Below are positions 1-6,636 of a stretch of 10,504 nt of DNA, piece after piece. Numbering within the stretch: position 1 is the first letter of the stretch; every line of letters begins with the position of its first letter. This DNA comes from JACPGQ01 sp039798685 (GTDB lineage Bacteria; Patescibacteriota; Microgenomatia; Levybacterales; UBA12049): positions 1 through 10,504 of the forward strand of contig JBDKFM010000047.1 in assembly GCA_039798685.1 (NCBI GenBank), given 5' to 3'. Under the pieces are notes generated by a model that saw only the letters and a program-made list of their open reading frames with translations, searched no databases and had not been told where the DNA came from. The position numbers were made by a program, and so were the translations under genes.

Positions 1-397
1 CAGCCTGATCGTTAAGATTCGTTTTTATCGGACTATCTTGAAGTGCATTAATTCTCTTCCATGTGGCTTCGAGCGCCCGAGTGAGAAGTTGTAGTTCTTC
101 AGAATTTTCAGGCGGATCGACTGGTGTTAATGTTGGAGTTGGAGGAATCTTTTTCGCGTCAAGACTGGTTGTGAGTCCTACAGGATTTGATGTAAGTAAC
201 TCTTCTTGCGTGAGGGTGCTTTTCGCGTCAGTAAATAAGGTAAATGAATCTTTCGTTTTTACTACATGTGATGCAAGGAACGACGTGAGAAGAAGTAGTA
301 TTACTGTAAGCCCAATTGCGTATTCTCTTTTTTTGTTAGCAACCGATGTGAAATAGTAAAAAAGAAACTGCTGTTTTATTTTTTGTAGAGTTTCCAT
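1..397 (-). CDS. Single-pass membrane-anchored protein of unknown function, C-terminus cut by window edge
   Basis: I do not recognise this gene. An open frame runs on the minus strand from an ATG at 397 to the left edge without a stop, giving 132 codons (METLQKIKQQ...). About 25 mostly basic or aromatic residues are followed by one hydrophobic segment at residues 27-46 (YAIGLTVILLLLTSFLASHV), so the N-terminus is probably cytoplasmic and the rest outside. A Pro/Thr-rich linker (KIPPTPTLTPVDPPE) lies near residues 82-96, followed by a charged, probably helical stretch. The start is 4 bases after the stop of the glycosidase-like gene, so the two are probably co-transcribed and perhaps translationally coupled; no good Shine-Dalgarno is visible. 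The shared design (anchor plus extracytoplasmic part) suggests a joint surface role, which is inference. The opposite-strand frame at 63-356 is taken as its shadow. Confidence 0.75.
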   Translation of the reverse strand, partial: METLQKIKQQFLFYYFTSVANKKREYAIGLTVILLLLTSFLASHVVKTKDSFTLFTDAKSTLTQEELLTSNPVGLTTSLDAKKIPPTPTLTPVDPPENSEELQLLTRALEATWKRINALQDSPIKTNLNDQA

Positions 398-401
398 GCT
401 G

Positions 402-1589
402 CTATTTTCTTACGAATATTATAGCGTTCGGAATATTCCGCCCGGGGCCTACCTTGTATCCTCCTGACCAGAGTGCTGTTGATCCTCCACTGTCAAGATT
501 TAGGGCGTTCTCAAGACCTAGTGTTTTCAGTACATGCGCAACTTCGGCAACCGTAGCATTGTGTACGACTCCAATATAGACTGTATTTCCTTTATTACCG
601 ACAAAGCTTCTTGAGCCCTTGCTGCCCTTTTTGGGATCTCCATCTCCTCCAAATGTTATGTTGCCGCCTGAGAGTAGGAGTGGTTGGTTTGCGATGACAC
701 CATCTACTCCTGTGTCACGACCCCATTCCAGTGAGCGTCCCACGAAGCGAATCGATCCACCAAGAAAGATGACCGCCGGCACATTACTGTAGACGTTATT
801 ATCTGAGTTGAAATACACTTTGTTTTTATTCATGAGAAGCGTATCAAACGAATTTGTTTTTCCGGCACAGCTCGGGTAGGATTCCGGACAAAAGTAGGAT
901 CCGTTAATGCCTGCGAATCCACCACTCCGTGAGACATAGTCACCAAGTGAGAGGACGGGGCAGTTATTTGCACATGTGCCATCAGATGCCGTATCGACAA
1001 TTACGCGTGTAGATCCGAGATCAGCCGAGACAATATCGACAAGATATGTCCCAATCCCTGCATCGACCTGCTGCCTGCTAAATCCGCTTCCGGGAGGGGT
1101 GTTTTTTGCAGGAACATTCGCTGGAATCGAGAATGAGCTACTCACTTTATCTGTTTCTGTTTGTATTTTCTTACTGAGATCTGTGAGCTCTGCTTCTGCG
1201 GACGCATAATTTTTCTCTGATAAAAGTGTAAGTGTTTTTGCAAATTGTGCATCGAACCCTTTTACATTTTTTGATATTTCTTTTACCTTTAAAAGGTTTT
1301 CATAGGTCACGACCGCTTTTTTATATGTTTTTTGTATACTCAGAATCTCAGATTTCAGATCCTGATTAATTTTGTACTGATCCTGATTGAGTAGTTCATT
1401 AAGCTGTGCAGATGTAGATGCAAGTGCTTCTGTGAGCACTGCTTGTTCAGAAGTCGCGTCAGCGAGTTCGCGTCTTTGCGTGAGTAAAACTGTCAAAAAA
1501 ATGCCTGTTATTACGAGGAGGATGATACATGCCATCACCCCAAGGCGAAGAGGGGATGAGAAGGATCTCAGAAGCGGGCGGCGTAGCAT
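402..1589 (-). CDS. Membrane-anchored phosphodiester glycosidase (NAGPA/DUF2233)-like protein with coiled-coil stalk
   Basis: This 395-residue protein has a basic N-terminus, one membrane segment at about residues 16-36 (LGVMACIILLVITGIFLTVLL), and a long Gln/Lys/Glu-rich region at about 37-150 that looks like a coiled-coil stalk. A short Pro/Gly linker follows, then a C-terminal domain (about 175-395) resembling the phosphodiester glycosidase family of mammalian uncovering enzyme NAGPA. Family-like blocks are GGFAGINGSYFCP (223-235), GVIANQPLLLSGGN (297-310), VYIGVVHNATVAEVAHVL (337-354) and NALNLDSGGSTALW (361-374). Four Cys (206, 210, 234, 241) could form disulfides outside the cell. The family is associated with cleaving sugar phosphodiesters and is common in bacterial envelope proteins; the substrate here is unknown. 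The ATG start is supported by a promoter placing the transcript start next to it. The next gene begins 4 bases downstream. Confidence 0.8.
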   Translation of the reverse strand: MLRRPLLRSFSSPLRLGVMACIILLVITGIFLTVLLTQRRELADATSEQAVLTEALASTSAQLNELLNQDQYKINQDLKSEILSIQKTYKKAVVTYENLLKVKEISKNVKGFDAQFAKTLTLLSEKNYASAEAELTDLSKKIQTETDKVSSSFSIPANVPAKNTPPGSGFSRQQVDAGIGTYLVDIVSADLGSTRVIVDTASDGTCANNCPVLSLGDYVSRSGGFAGINGSYFCPESYPSCAGKTNSFDTLLMNKNKVYFNSDNNVYSNVPAVIFLGGSIRFVGRSLEWGRDTGVDGVIANQPLLLSGGNITFGGDGDPKKGSKGSRSFVGNKGNTVYIGVVHNATVAEVAHVLKTLGLENALNLDSGGSTALWSGGYKVGPGRNIPNAIIFVRK

Positions 1590-1596
1590 ACGTTTT

Positions 1597-1624
1597 AGTA
1601 TAAATGAGTGGCAGACACTGTCAA
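1597..1624 (-). promoter_or_regulatory. Sigma70-type promoter for the glycosidase-like gene, predicted leaderless
   Basis: Reading the minus strand, a perfect TTGACA (1624-1619) is followed by a 16 bp spacer and TATACT (1602-1597). The ATG begins at 1589, so only 7 bases separate the -10 from the start codon and transcription would start at or one base before the ATG. The -35 overlaps the TGA stop of nfo. No Shine-Dalgarno is present. Hexamers and spacing are read directly; activity is inferred. Confidence 0.7.
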
Positions 1625-2466
1625 GCTCGGGGGGAGAGGATGTGTGCTTTTAAACGATCAACATTTTCTTTATCAGGGCCGGTTTTATCAAATCCGGGAG
1701 TTTCAAGTATAAAGGGGAGTTTTTTTGTTTTCGGATCATTAAGGAGAAGGTGAAATGTTTCTGGAGGGATTGTTCCTTCTCCGATATTTTCATGTCTGTC
1801 GCGATATGATCCGAGCGGATCCTTGCTGTCATTTACCTGAATTACTTCGAGTCGGTCTAGGCCTATCTTCTCATCAAATTCAGAGAAGTATGTATCAAAA
1901 GACGTTTTTGTTCCAAGGTCGTACCCTGCTGCAAATAAATGACAGGTATCCAGACATATTTTGATGCGAGGATGGTGCAAGGTTTTGACGATAAGAGAGA
2001 GTTCCTCGAGGGTCGTACCAATTTTTTTGTTGCCTGCGTTTTCAATGATAAAAAAAGTATTTTCAGGAGTATTTTTAAGAATTTCTTCGATGTTTCGAAA
2101 AAGTATCTCGTAATTTTTCTCCCGATCCTTAAATGATCCGAGGTGGATGATGCTACCGAGAATTCCCATTTTTTCCGCCAGTTTCAGCTCAGCAATCATG
2201 GTATGTATTGATTGCTCACCTATTCGTGTATCGTCAGCAAGATTCACAAGATACGATGCATGAAAGTAGATAGGTGCTATATTTGTCAGCGAACTTTTTT
2301 CCCGAAAAGTATTACAGACCTCATCTGAAACAGGAATTCGTTGCCATTGTCTTGGAGAGCTGGAGAATATCTGCAGGCAGTTACCGCCTATTTCCTGGGT
2401 CTTTGTAAGTGCATTTGTAAAATTACCTGCAATTGAAAGGTGGGCTCCTATAAGGGGTGTTGTCAT
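1621..2466 (-). CDS. nfo: Endonuclease IV (AP endonuclease)
   Basis: Endonuclease IV cuts the DNA backbone 5' to abasic sites during base excision repair using a cluster of three zinc ions. The protein has 281 residues against 285 in E. coli and begins with the typical GAHLSIAG. Expected metal ligands are visible as H69 (YFHASY), H108 (IIHLGS), E142 (IIENAG), D173 and H176 (CLDTCHLFAAGYD), D223 and H225 (RDRHENIGEG) and E255 (FILETP). The position matching E. coli His216, within the usual HLND/HVND block, is Gln210 here (IQVNDSK; codon CAG), so one ligand appears replaced. The ATG overlaps the stop of the upstream MazG-like gene as ATGA, implying coupled translation. The neighbouring divergent DNA glycosylase makes the abasic sites this enzyme would process. 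Identity is secure; whether full activity is kept is open. Confidence 0.94.
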   Translation of the reverse strand: MTTPLIGAHLSIAGNFTNALTKTQEIGGNCLQIFSSSPRQWQRIPVSDEVCNTFREKSSLTNIAPIYFHASYLVNLADDTRIGEQSIHTMIAELKLAEKMGILGSIIHLGSFKDREKNYEILFRNIEEILKNTPENTFFIIENAGNKKIGTTLEELSLIVKTLHHPRIKICLDTCHLFAAGYDLGTKTSFDTYFSEFDEKIGLDRLEVIQVNDSKDPLGSYRDRHENIGEGTIPPETFHLLLNDPKTKKLPFILETPGFDKTGPDKENVDRLKAHILSPRA

Positions 2467-2813
2467 TCGTCTCCTATGGTATCTTTTTCGAGATGATACC
2501 GTTTTTCAATTTTTTTTAGTTTGTCATTGATCGCCCGTTCAATATCAACACCTGCGACACTCCCAAGTTGAAACGTTGTGATAATCACATCAGCAAATTC
2601 TTCATAGAAATTCCGTTTATCGAATTTTGCAAGCTTAGATTTTCGTTGCAGCTTGAGTACTGAGAGAATGTCATTGCAGAGTTCTCCGACTTCTTCGTTT
2701 AGTTTGATCGTTTTTGTGAGAATCTCTTTTTCCGTTTGTGAATAAAGTTTATATTTCGGTCTGGTTTTCTCATTAAATTTTTTTACTTGATCCTGAAGCG
2801 CCCGTATATTCAT
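2463..2813 (-). CDS. MazG-like nucleotide pyrophosphohydrolase
   Basis: This 116-residue all-helical protein resembles the MazG/dUTPase-like NTP pyrophosphohydrolases, which hydrolyse (often non-canonical) NTPs or dNTPs to monophosphate and pyrophosphate. The metal-binding helices are visible as KLNEEVGELCNDIL (ExxxE type) and EEFADVIITTFQLGSVAGVDI (ExxD type), followed by a charged helix LKKIEKRYH. Substrate cannot be read from sequence. I start it at ATG 2813 (MNIRALQDQV) rather than at the longer in-frame start at 2876. The family-like region begins there, and an extended -10 (TGCTATACT) lies inside the longer version, exactly 6 bases before this ATG. Its TGA overlaps the nfo ATG by 4 bases. 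With nfo and the divergent glycosylase, this fits clearing damaged nucleotides and bases, which is inference from context. Confidence 0.85.
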   Translation of the reverse strand: MNIRALQDQVKKFNEKTRPKYKLYSQTEKEILTKTIKLNEEVGELCNDILSVLKLQRKSKLAKFDKRNFYEEFADVIITTFQLGSVAGVDIERAINDKLKKIEKRYHLEKDTIGDE

Positions 2814-2819
2814 ATTCTG

Positions 2820-2828
2820 AGTATAGCA
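2820..2828 (-). promoter_or_regulatory. Extended -10 promoter for mazG-like/nfo operon, predicted leaderless
   Basis: On the minus strand TG-C-TATACT (2828-2820) is an extended -10 element with a near-consensus hexamer. Exactly six bases (CAGAAT) separate it from the ATG at 2813, so the predicted +1 is the A of the start codon. No good -35 is seen at 17 bp, which is typical of extended -10 promoters. Confidence 0.6.
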
Positions 2829-2842
2829 TAGTAGTTTCGGCG

Positions 2843-2871
2843 TTGAGAATTTAGGGATAAGATCGTACAAT
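2843..2871 (+). promoter_or_regulatory. Promoter for the DNA glycosylase gene, predicted leaderless GTG
   Basis: TTGAGA (2843-2848), a 17 bp spacer and TACAAT (2866-2871) are followed by six bases (GGCATC) and the GTG start at 2878. The expected +1, seven positions after the last -10 base, is the G of the GTG. It stands back to back with the MazG/nfo promoter: the two predicted start sites are about 65 bp apart on opposite strands. Confidence 0.65.
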
Positions 2872-2877
2872 GGCATC

Positions 2878-3501
2878 GTGATTACAGAAGAGACTATTAC
2901 TCAGGCAAAGAAGCATTTCAAAAAGAACGATGCGGTCTTGGGGAAGATTGTTGATGTCGTTGTGTTATCTGAATGGAGGAAGAACGGTAATTACTTTGTC
3001 GATCTTGTTGAGTCAATTGTCTCGCAGCAGTTGTCGGTCAAGGCAGCAGATACTATCTGGAAGAGATTTTTGGGATTATTTCCGGATGAAAGAGTAGATC
3101 CTGAGACAGTAGTGTCGCTCCCTGAGCAGCGTATTCGTGACGCCGGTATTTCATGGCAGAAGATTTCTTACATTAAGGATTTAGCGAAAAAAACACTTGA
3201 AAGTGGGATCGTATTTGAGCAATTTGAGATCATGACAGACGAGGAGATTATCAATGAGTTGGTGAAGGTGAGGGGAATCGGTCGTTGGACAGCGGAGATG
3301 TTTCTCATGTTTAGTATGGGGAGGCAAGATATTTTTTCGTATGGCGATCTCGGTCTTCGTCGTGCGATGCAAAATCTCTACGCTTTGCGGAAAGAACCCT
3401 CATCGCAGAGAGCAACGCAAATCGCAAATAAATGGAAGCCGTTTCGCACGATTGCGTGCAGATATCTCTGGGCAAGTCTCGATCAGAAAATCGCAGAATA
3501 A
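2878..3501 (+). CDS. AlkA-like 3-methyladenine DNA glycosylase (HhH-GPD family)
   Basis: The protein removes damaged (typically alkylated) bases by breaking the glycosidic bond, leaving an abasic site. It has 207 residues, the length of compact single-domain HhH-GPD glycosylases. An N-terminal helical part contains ESIVSQQLSVKAADTIWKRF (45-64). The helix-hairpin-helix follows, with hairpin VRGIGRWTAEMF (131-142). The catalytic Asp is most likely D157 in FSYGDLGLRRAM. No four-Cys iron-sulfur loop is present, which separates it from endonuclease III and MutY and favours the AlkA/MAG branch. The GTG start fits an adjacent promoter; an ATG 8 bases upstream is out of frame and meets a stop after three codons. 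It is divergent from the MazG-like/nfo pair, so glycosylase and AP endonuclease of the same repair route share one regulatory interval. Confidence 0.88.
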   Translation: MITEETITQAKKHFKKNDAVLGKIVDVVVLSEWRKNGNYFVDLVESIVSQQLSVKAADTIWKRFLGLFPDERVDPETVVSLPEQRIRDAGISWQKISYIKDLAKKTLESGIVFEQFEIMTDEEIINELVKVRGIGRWTAEMFLMFSMGRQDIFSYGDLGLRRAMQNLYALRKEPSSQRATQIANKWKPFRTIACRYLWASLDQKIAE

Positions 3502-3510
3502 TATAAAATA

Positions 3511-3540
3511 TGATATAACTGTAGTTATTGTTTAGGTGAT
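3511..3540 (+). promoter_or_regulatory. Candidate promoter, short palindrome and Shine-Dalgarno before transketolase
   Basis: TGATATAAC (3511-3519) reads as an extended -10, predicting a start near 3526 and an 18-base leader. The perfect inverted repeat ATAACT-GT-AGTTAT (3515-3528) overlaps the -10 and the predicted +1, so an operator is possible but chance is not excluded. AGGTGAT (3534-3540) matches the 3' end of 16S rRNA and sits 3 bases before the ATG at 3544. It is the clearest Shine-Dalgarno in the window. Confidence 0.45.
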
Positions 3541-3543
3541 TAA

Positions 3544-5397
3544 ATGAAGCAAATGACTCATACACATCTTCTGTCAGAAAAAGCAAAACTTGTACGTTCC
3601 TGGTCACTTAGGTCTACGACTGCAGCTGGATCAGGACACCCGACGACCTGCATGTCGGCTGCTGATTTAACGACGGTATTATTTGATAAATATTTTCGTT
3701 ATAACCTACATGATCCACTCGATCATGGTAATGATAGATTTATCCTTTCGAAAGGACATGCTGCACCGTTGTTATATACACTGTTTGCGTTGAGTGGCGC
3801 TTTTTCTCCAGATGAGTTATTAACGCTTCGAAAATTTGATAGTCGACTTGAGGGACATCCTACTCCCCGATTTCCATTTAGTGACGCTTCAACAGGCTCG
3901 CTTGGTCAGGGGCTCTCAATAGGTGCCGGACTTGCGCTTGTCGCGAAACGTGAAAAATTACCGTACAGAACATTCGTTCTCACCGGGGATGGTGAACTCG
4001 CAGAAGGACAGGTATGGGAGGCATTGAATTTCGCATCCTATTATAAACTTGATAATCTCATTGTGATCGCAGACATCAATCGACTTGGCCAAAGTCAGGA
4101 AACAATGTTTGAGCATCATATCGATGAATACATGAATAGGTTCAGGGCGTTTGGAGCAGATGTTATCGGAATTGATGGTCATAATTTCTCTGAGATTGAT
4201 AAGGCATATGAAGATGCATTGTCGAATAAGAGCGGGAAGCCGTATATTATTGTTGCAAAGACATTTAAGGGAAGCGGTGTTTCGTTTCTTGAAAATAAAG
4301 ACGGGTGGCATGGAAAACCACTGAAAGATGATGATCTCAAAAAAGCACTTGATGAACTCGGAGATATAGATGAGTCGCTCCGGTTTACATTAAAAAAACA
4401 GTCTCTGGTAAAGACTATGACAGCAAAGAAGGTTTCTCATGCGAAGAGTTCGTTCACATTTAAGCGAGGAGATGAGATTGCAACACGTGAAGTGTATGGT
4501 GAAGTGTTGGCAGAGATTGGTGAGACAGACGCCGGAATTTATTCACTTGATGCAGAGGTAAAGAACTCTACATTCAGTCAGGATTTTAAAAAAGTATTTC
4601 CTTCAAGGTTCGTTGAGTGTTTTATTGCAGAGCAGAATATGGTTGGGGTAGCTGTGGGAATGGCACGGATCGGAAAAAAACCATTTGTTTCCACATTTGC
4701 AGCATTTCTGACAAGGGCTTTTGACCAAATTCGAATGGCGGGAATTGGTCAAGCAAATATTTGTTTTGTTGGATCTCATTCCGGAGTTTCAATAGGTGAA
4801 GACGGATCATCCCAGATGGGACTTGAGGATATCGCAATGTTTGGCGTATTGCCTGATTCCGTTGTGATACATCCCGCAGATGCGGTCACGACCGTTATGA
4901 TGTTGCCACAACTTGCGTCACATGTGGGAATTTCTTACCTGCGAACACTCCGCCCGAAAACACCTGTTCTCTATGATGATAATGAAACGTTTCATATAGG
5001 GGGATCAAAGATGCTGAAGTCATCAGATGATGATGTGTTGACTGTTGTTGCATCAGGTATCACGGTACATGAGGCGTTAAAAGCATATGAAATTCTTCAA
5101 AAGGATGGAGTTACGATACGGGTTCTTGACTGCTATAGTATAAAGCCAGTAGACAAAGAGGCGCTTTTGCAGAGTATTGCAGCGACGAAGATGAAAATTA
5201 TCCTCACCGTCGAAGATCATTTTGATCATGGGGGTCTTGGTGATTATGTTCTTGATGCTGTCTCAGATTCCGAGGCGCATGTGCAGAAGCTCTCTGTGAA
5301 AAAGTTTTCCCGTTCCGGTAAGGGTGTTGAGCTGCTTTCTGATGCAGGTGTTGATGCTCATGCGATAGTGGAGGCGGTTCGTAGCATGATCAAATGA
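3544..5397 (+). CDS. tkt: Transketolase (animal-type, single chain)
   Basis: Transketolase moves two-carbon ketol units between sugar phosphates in the non-oxidative pentose phosphate pathway, using thiamine diphosphate and a divalent metal. This 617-residue chain carries all three domains. The ThDP-binding domain has SGHPTTCMSAAD (30-41), SKGHAAP (69-75), GSLGQGL (118-124) and GDGELAEGQVWEAL with a downstream Asn-containing block (148-179). The pyrimidine-binding domain has FIAEQNMVG (360-368) with the likely catalytic Glu363, and the C-terminal domain starts near 485. His32, His72, His105 and His256 match in context the catalytic and substrate-binding His residues of human transketolase (His37, 77, 110, 258). 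Length and motifs are closer to the roughly 620-residue animal-type enzyme than to the roughly 660-residue E. coli type. The start is set by AGGTGAT. The last codons overlap the phosphatase gene by ATGA. Confidence 0.95.
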   Translation: MKQMTHTHLLSEKAKLVRSWSLRSTTAAGSGHPTTCMSAADLTTVLFDKYFRYNLHDPLDHGNDRFILSKGHAAPLLYTLFALSGAFSPDELLTLRKFDSRLEGHPTPRFPFSDASTGSLGQGLSIGAGLALVAKREKLPYRTFVLTGDGELAEGQVWEALNFASYYKLDNLIVIADINRLGQSQETMFEHHIDEYMNRFRAFGADVIGIDGHNFSEIDKAYEDALSNKSGKPYIIVAKTFKGSGVSFLENKDGWHGKPLKDDDLKKALDELGDIDESLRFTLKKQSLVKTMTAKKVSHAKSSFTFKRGDEIATREVYGEVLAEIGETDAGIYSLDAEVKNSTFSQDFKKVFPSRFVECFIAEQNMVGVAVGMARIGKKPFVSTFAAFLTRAFDQIRMAGIGQANICFVGSHSGVSIGEDGSSQMGLEDIAMFGVLPDSVVIHPADAVTTVMMLPQLASHVGISYLRTLRPKTPVLYDDNETFHIGGSKMLKSSDDDVLTVVASGITVHEALKAYEILQKDGVTIRVLDCYSIKPVDKEALLQSIAATKMKIILTVEDHFDHGGLGDYVLDAVSDSEAHVQKLSVKKFSRSGKGVELLSDAGVDAHAIVEAVRSMIK

Positions 5398-6185
5398 TGA
5401 CAGATCTTTCCCCGGTAACACTTCAGGTTTCCTTAGTAGCAAAAGCGGCAGGTGATCTTGCCCTGACATATCTTGCAAAAGGGTTCTCAACACATAGTAA
5501 GGGAGGAGCTGATTTTGCAACTGAAGCAGATGATGCAGTCGATGCGTTTCTTCGTAAAGAACTCTCTCAAAACTTTCCCGGCACTGATTTTCTCACAGAA
5601 GAAACTGCGCCGGATGAGTACGTCTCATTTATTGAGAAAGAGAGACTTTGGGTAATTGATCCAATTGATGGTACAACGAATTTTTCCCGCGGCAGTACGC
5701 ATTTTGCAATTTCAATCGCGCTTGTTGAAAAAGGGAGACCCGTACTCGGTGTCGTGTACCTTCCGCTTGAGCAGAAGCTCTATTCTGCTGAGAGAAATAC
5801 TCAATCTTCGAGGTTAAACGATCTTCCAATACAAGTTTCTCAGGTAAGTGCATTACAGGAGGCACTTGTGTGTTGTGATTGGTCATGGGAAATTGAAAAG
5901 CGAACAGCGACTCATCAGGCGCTTGCAAAAATTCTTTCTTCTGTCCGGGCTGTTGAGTGCAGGGGAAGTGCTGCATCTGATATTGCATCGGTAGCATCAG
6001 GAAATATTGATGCATATTTCAATTACGGGTTGAAACCTTGGGATTGTGCTGCTGCACTGTTGATAGCTGAGAAAGCGGGAGCTGGTATCATGAGTCTGCA
6101 AGGAAATGAATGGAGTGTTTTTTCGCCAGACTTACTGGTAACAAACGGAAAAATTGATGCAGAGTTACATCATTATTTTTTGTAA
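5394..6185 (+). CDS. Inositol monophosphatase (SuhB/IMPase) family phosphatase
   Basis: This 263-residue protein has the full set of Mg-dependent IMPase-family motifs. These are FLTEET (66-71) with the metal-binding Glu pair, WVIDPIDGTTNFSRG (86-100) with Asp89 and Asp92, RGSAASDIASVASGNIDAYF (190-209), and KPWDCAAALLIAEKAGA (214-230) with Asp217. The superfamily includes inositol-1-phosphatase, archaeal-type fructose-1,6-bisphosphatase, 3'(2'),5'-bisphosphate nucleotidase and histidinol phosphatase, and sequence alone does not settle the substrate. The gene overlaps the transketolase stop by 4 bases (ATGA at 5394-5397; a second ATG follows at once), so the two are almost certainly co-translated. 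A sugar-bisphosphatase role feeding pentose or hexose phosphate metabolism is therefore an attractive inference. No frameshift or missing catalytic residue is seen. Confidence 0.92.
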   Translation: MMTDLSPVTLQVSLVAKAAGDLALTYLAKGFSTHSKGGADFATEADDAVDAFLRKELSQNFPGTDFLTEETAPDEYVSFIEKERLWVIDPIDGTTNFSRGSTHFAISIALVEKGRPVLGVVYLPLEQKLYSAERNTQSSRLNDLPIQVSQVSALQEALVCCDWSWEIEKRTATHQALAKILSSVRAVECRGSAASDIASVASGNIDAYFNYGLKPWDCAAALLIAEKAGAGIMSLQGNEWSVFSPDLLVTNGKIDAELHHYFL

Positions 6186-6189
6186 TTAT

Positions 6190-6218
6190 TTGCAAAAAGT
6201 AGAACTTATACCTACAAT
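6190..6218 (+). promoter_or_regulatory. Promoter for the small membrane protein gene, predicted leaderless GTG
   Basis: TTGCAA (6190-6195), a 17 bp spacer and TACAAT (6213-6218) are followed by six bases (GGAATC) and the GTG start at 6225. The layout and much of the sequence (TACAATGG-N-ATCGTG) match the glycosylase promoter at 2866-2880. Predicted +1 is the G of the start codon. Confidence 0.65.
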
Positions 6219-6224
6219 GGAATC

Positions 6225-6608
6225 GTGAAAGAGGCTGCCCATTCCAGAAAATCTCCGGAGTCCCCATCAATCTCAAAAGGAGTATTTGCACTCGTTGCGT
6301 TGATTTTGATTTTACTTGTTGTGCAGTTTTCTTTAAGTGCCAATCCTAATGGAATCGTGAAAGGTGTGAAGACAGAGAAATTAAATGCTGAAGAAAATGA
6401 AAAAGTATCAAAAGCAAAAGAAAGACTTCAGAATACAATTGAAGATCAATTTAATGACATTAAAAATCAGGTGACACAACTCGATCCTGAAGATGTCGTA
6501 CAGTCGTCGCCTCAGGTACAAAAAATCATACGCGATCTGAAGGAGCTCCAAGGGGTCCCGAAAGAGGAGTTGCGAAATGTTTGTGAGAACATGTGTAAGA
6601 GCTTGTAG
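6225..6608 (+). CDS. Small membrane-anchored protein of unknown function with C-terminal CxxxC
   Basis: I do not recognise a family. The 127-residue product starts with a GTG fixed by the promoter 6 bases upstream. A short Ser/Pro/Lys-rich N-terminus is followed by one hydrophobic segment at about residues 19-39 (GVFALVALILILLVVQFSL), then a Lys/Glu/Gln-rich region (about 50-120) expected to be helical or coiled-coil. The protein ends VCENMCKSL, with two Cys three residues apart, the only Cys in the protein, which could form a disulfide, dimerise or bind a ligand. The stop is 28 bases before the preferred start of the NRAMP-like gene, so the two are probably co-transcribed. A role as a helper of the transporter is conceivable but nothing in the sequence shows it. 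Confidence 0.72.
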   Translation: MKEAAHSRKSPESPSISKGVFALVALILILLVVQFSLSANPNGIVKGVKTEKLNAEENEKVSKAKERLQNTIEDQFNDIKNQVTQLDPEDVVQSSPQVQKIIRDLKELQGVPKEELRNVCENMCKSL

Positions 6609-6636
6609 TATACGGGAGTTATCAAAGAGAACGAGA

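Noticed and set aside
63..356. A plus-strand open frame of 97 codons at the left end
   Set aside because: The minus strand is open across the same region, starts with ATG just after the upstream gene and has a membrane segment. The plus-strand frame is Ser/Val-rich with no recognisable features and is best explained as a shadow.
2814..2876. N-terminal extension of the MazG-like protein to the start at 2876
   Set aside because: The extension contains the extended -10 element and overlaps the opposite promoter. Its residues do not look like the family, and ATG 2813 sits exactly where a leaderless transcript would begin.
6577..6636. N-terminal extension of the NRAMP-like transporter to ATG 6577
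   Set aside because: It overlaps the previous gene, is Cys/Arg-rich, and the family-like N-terminus begins at ATG 6637.
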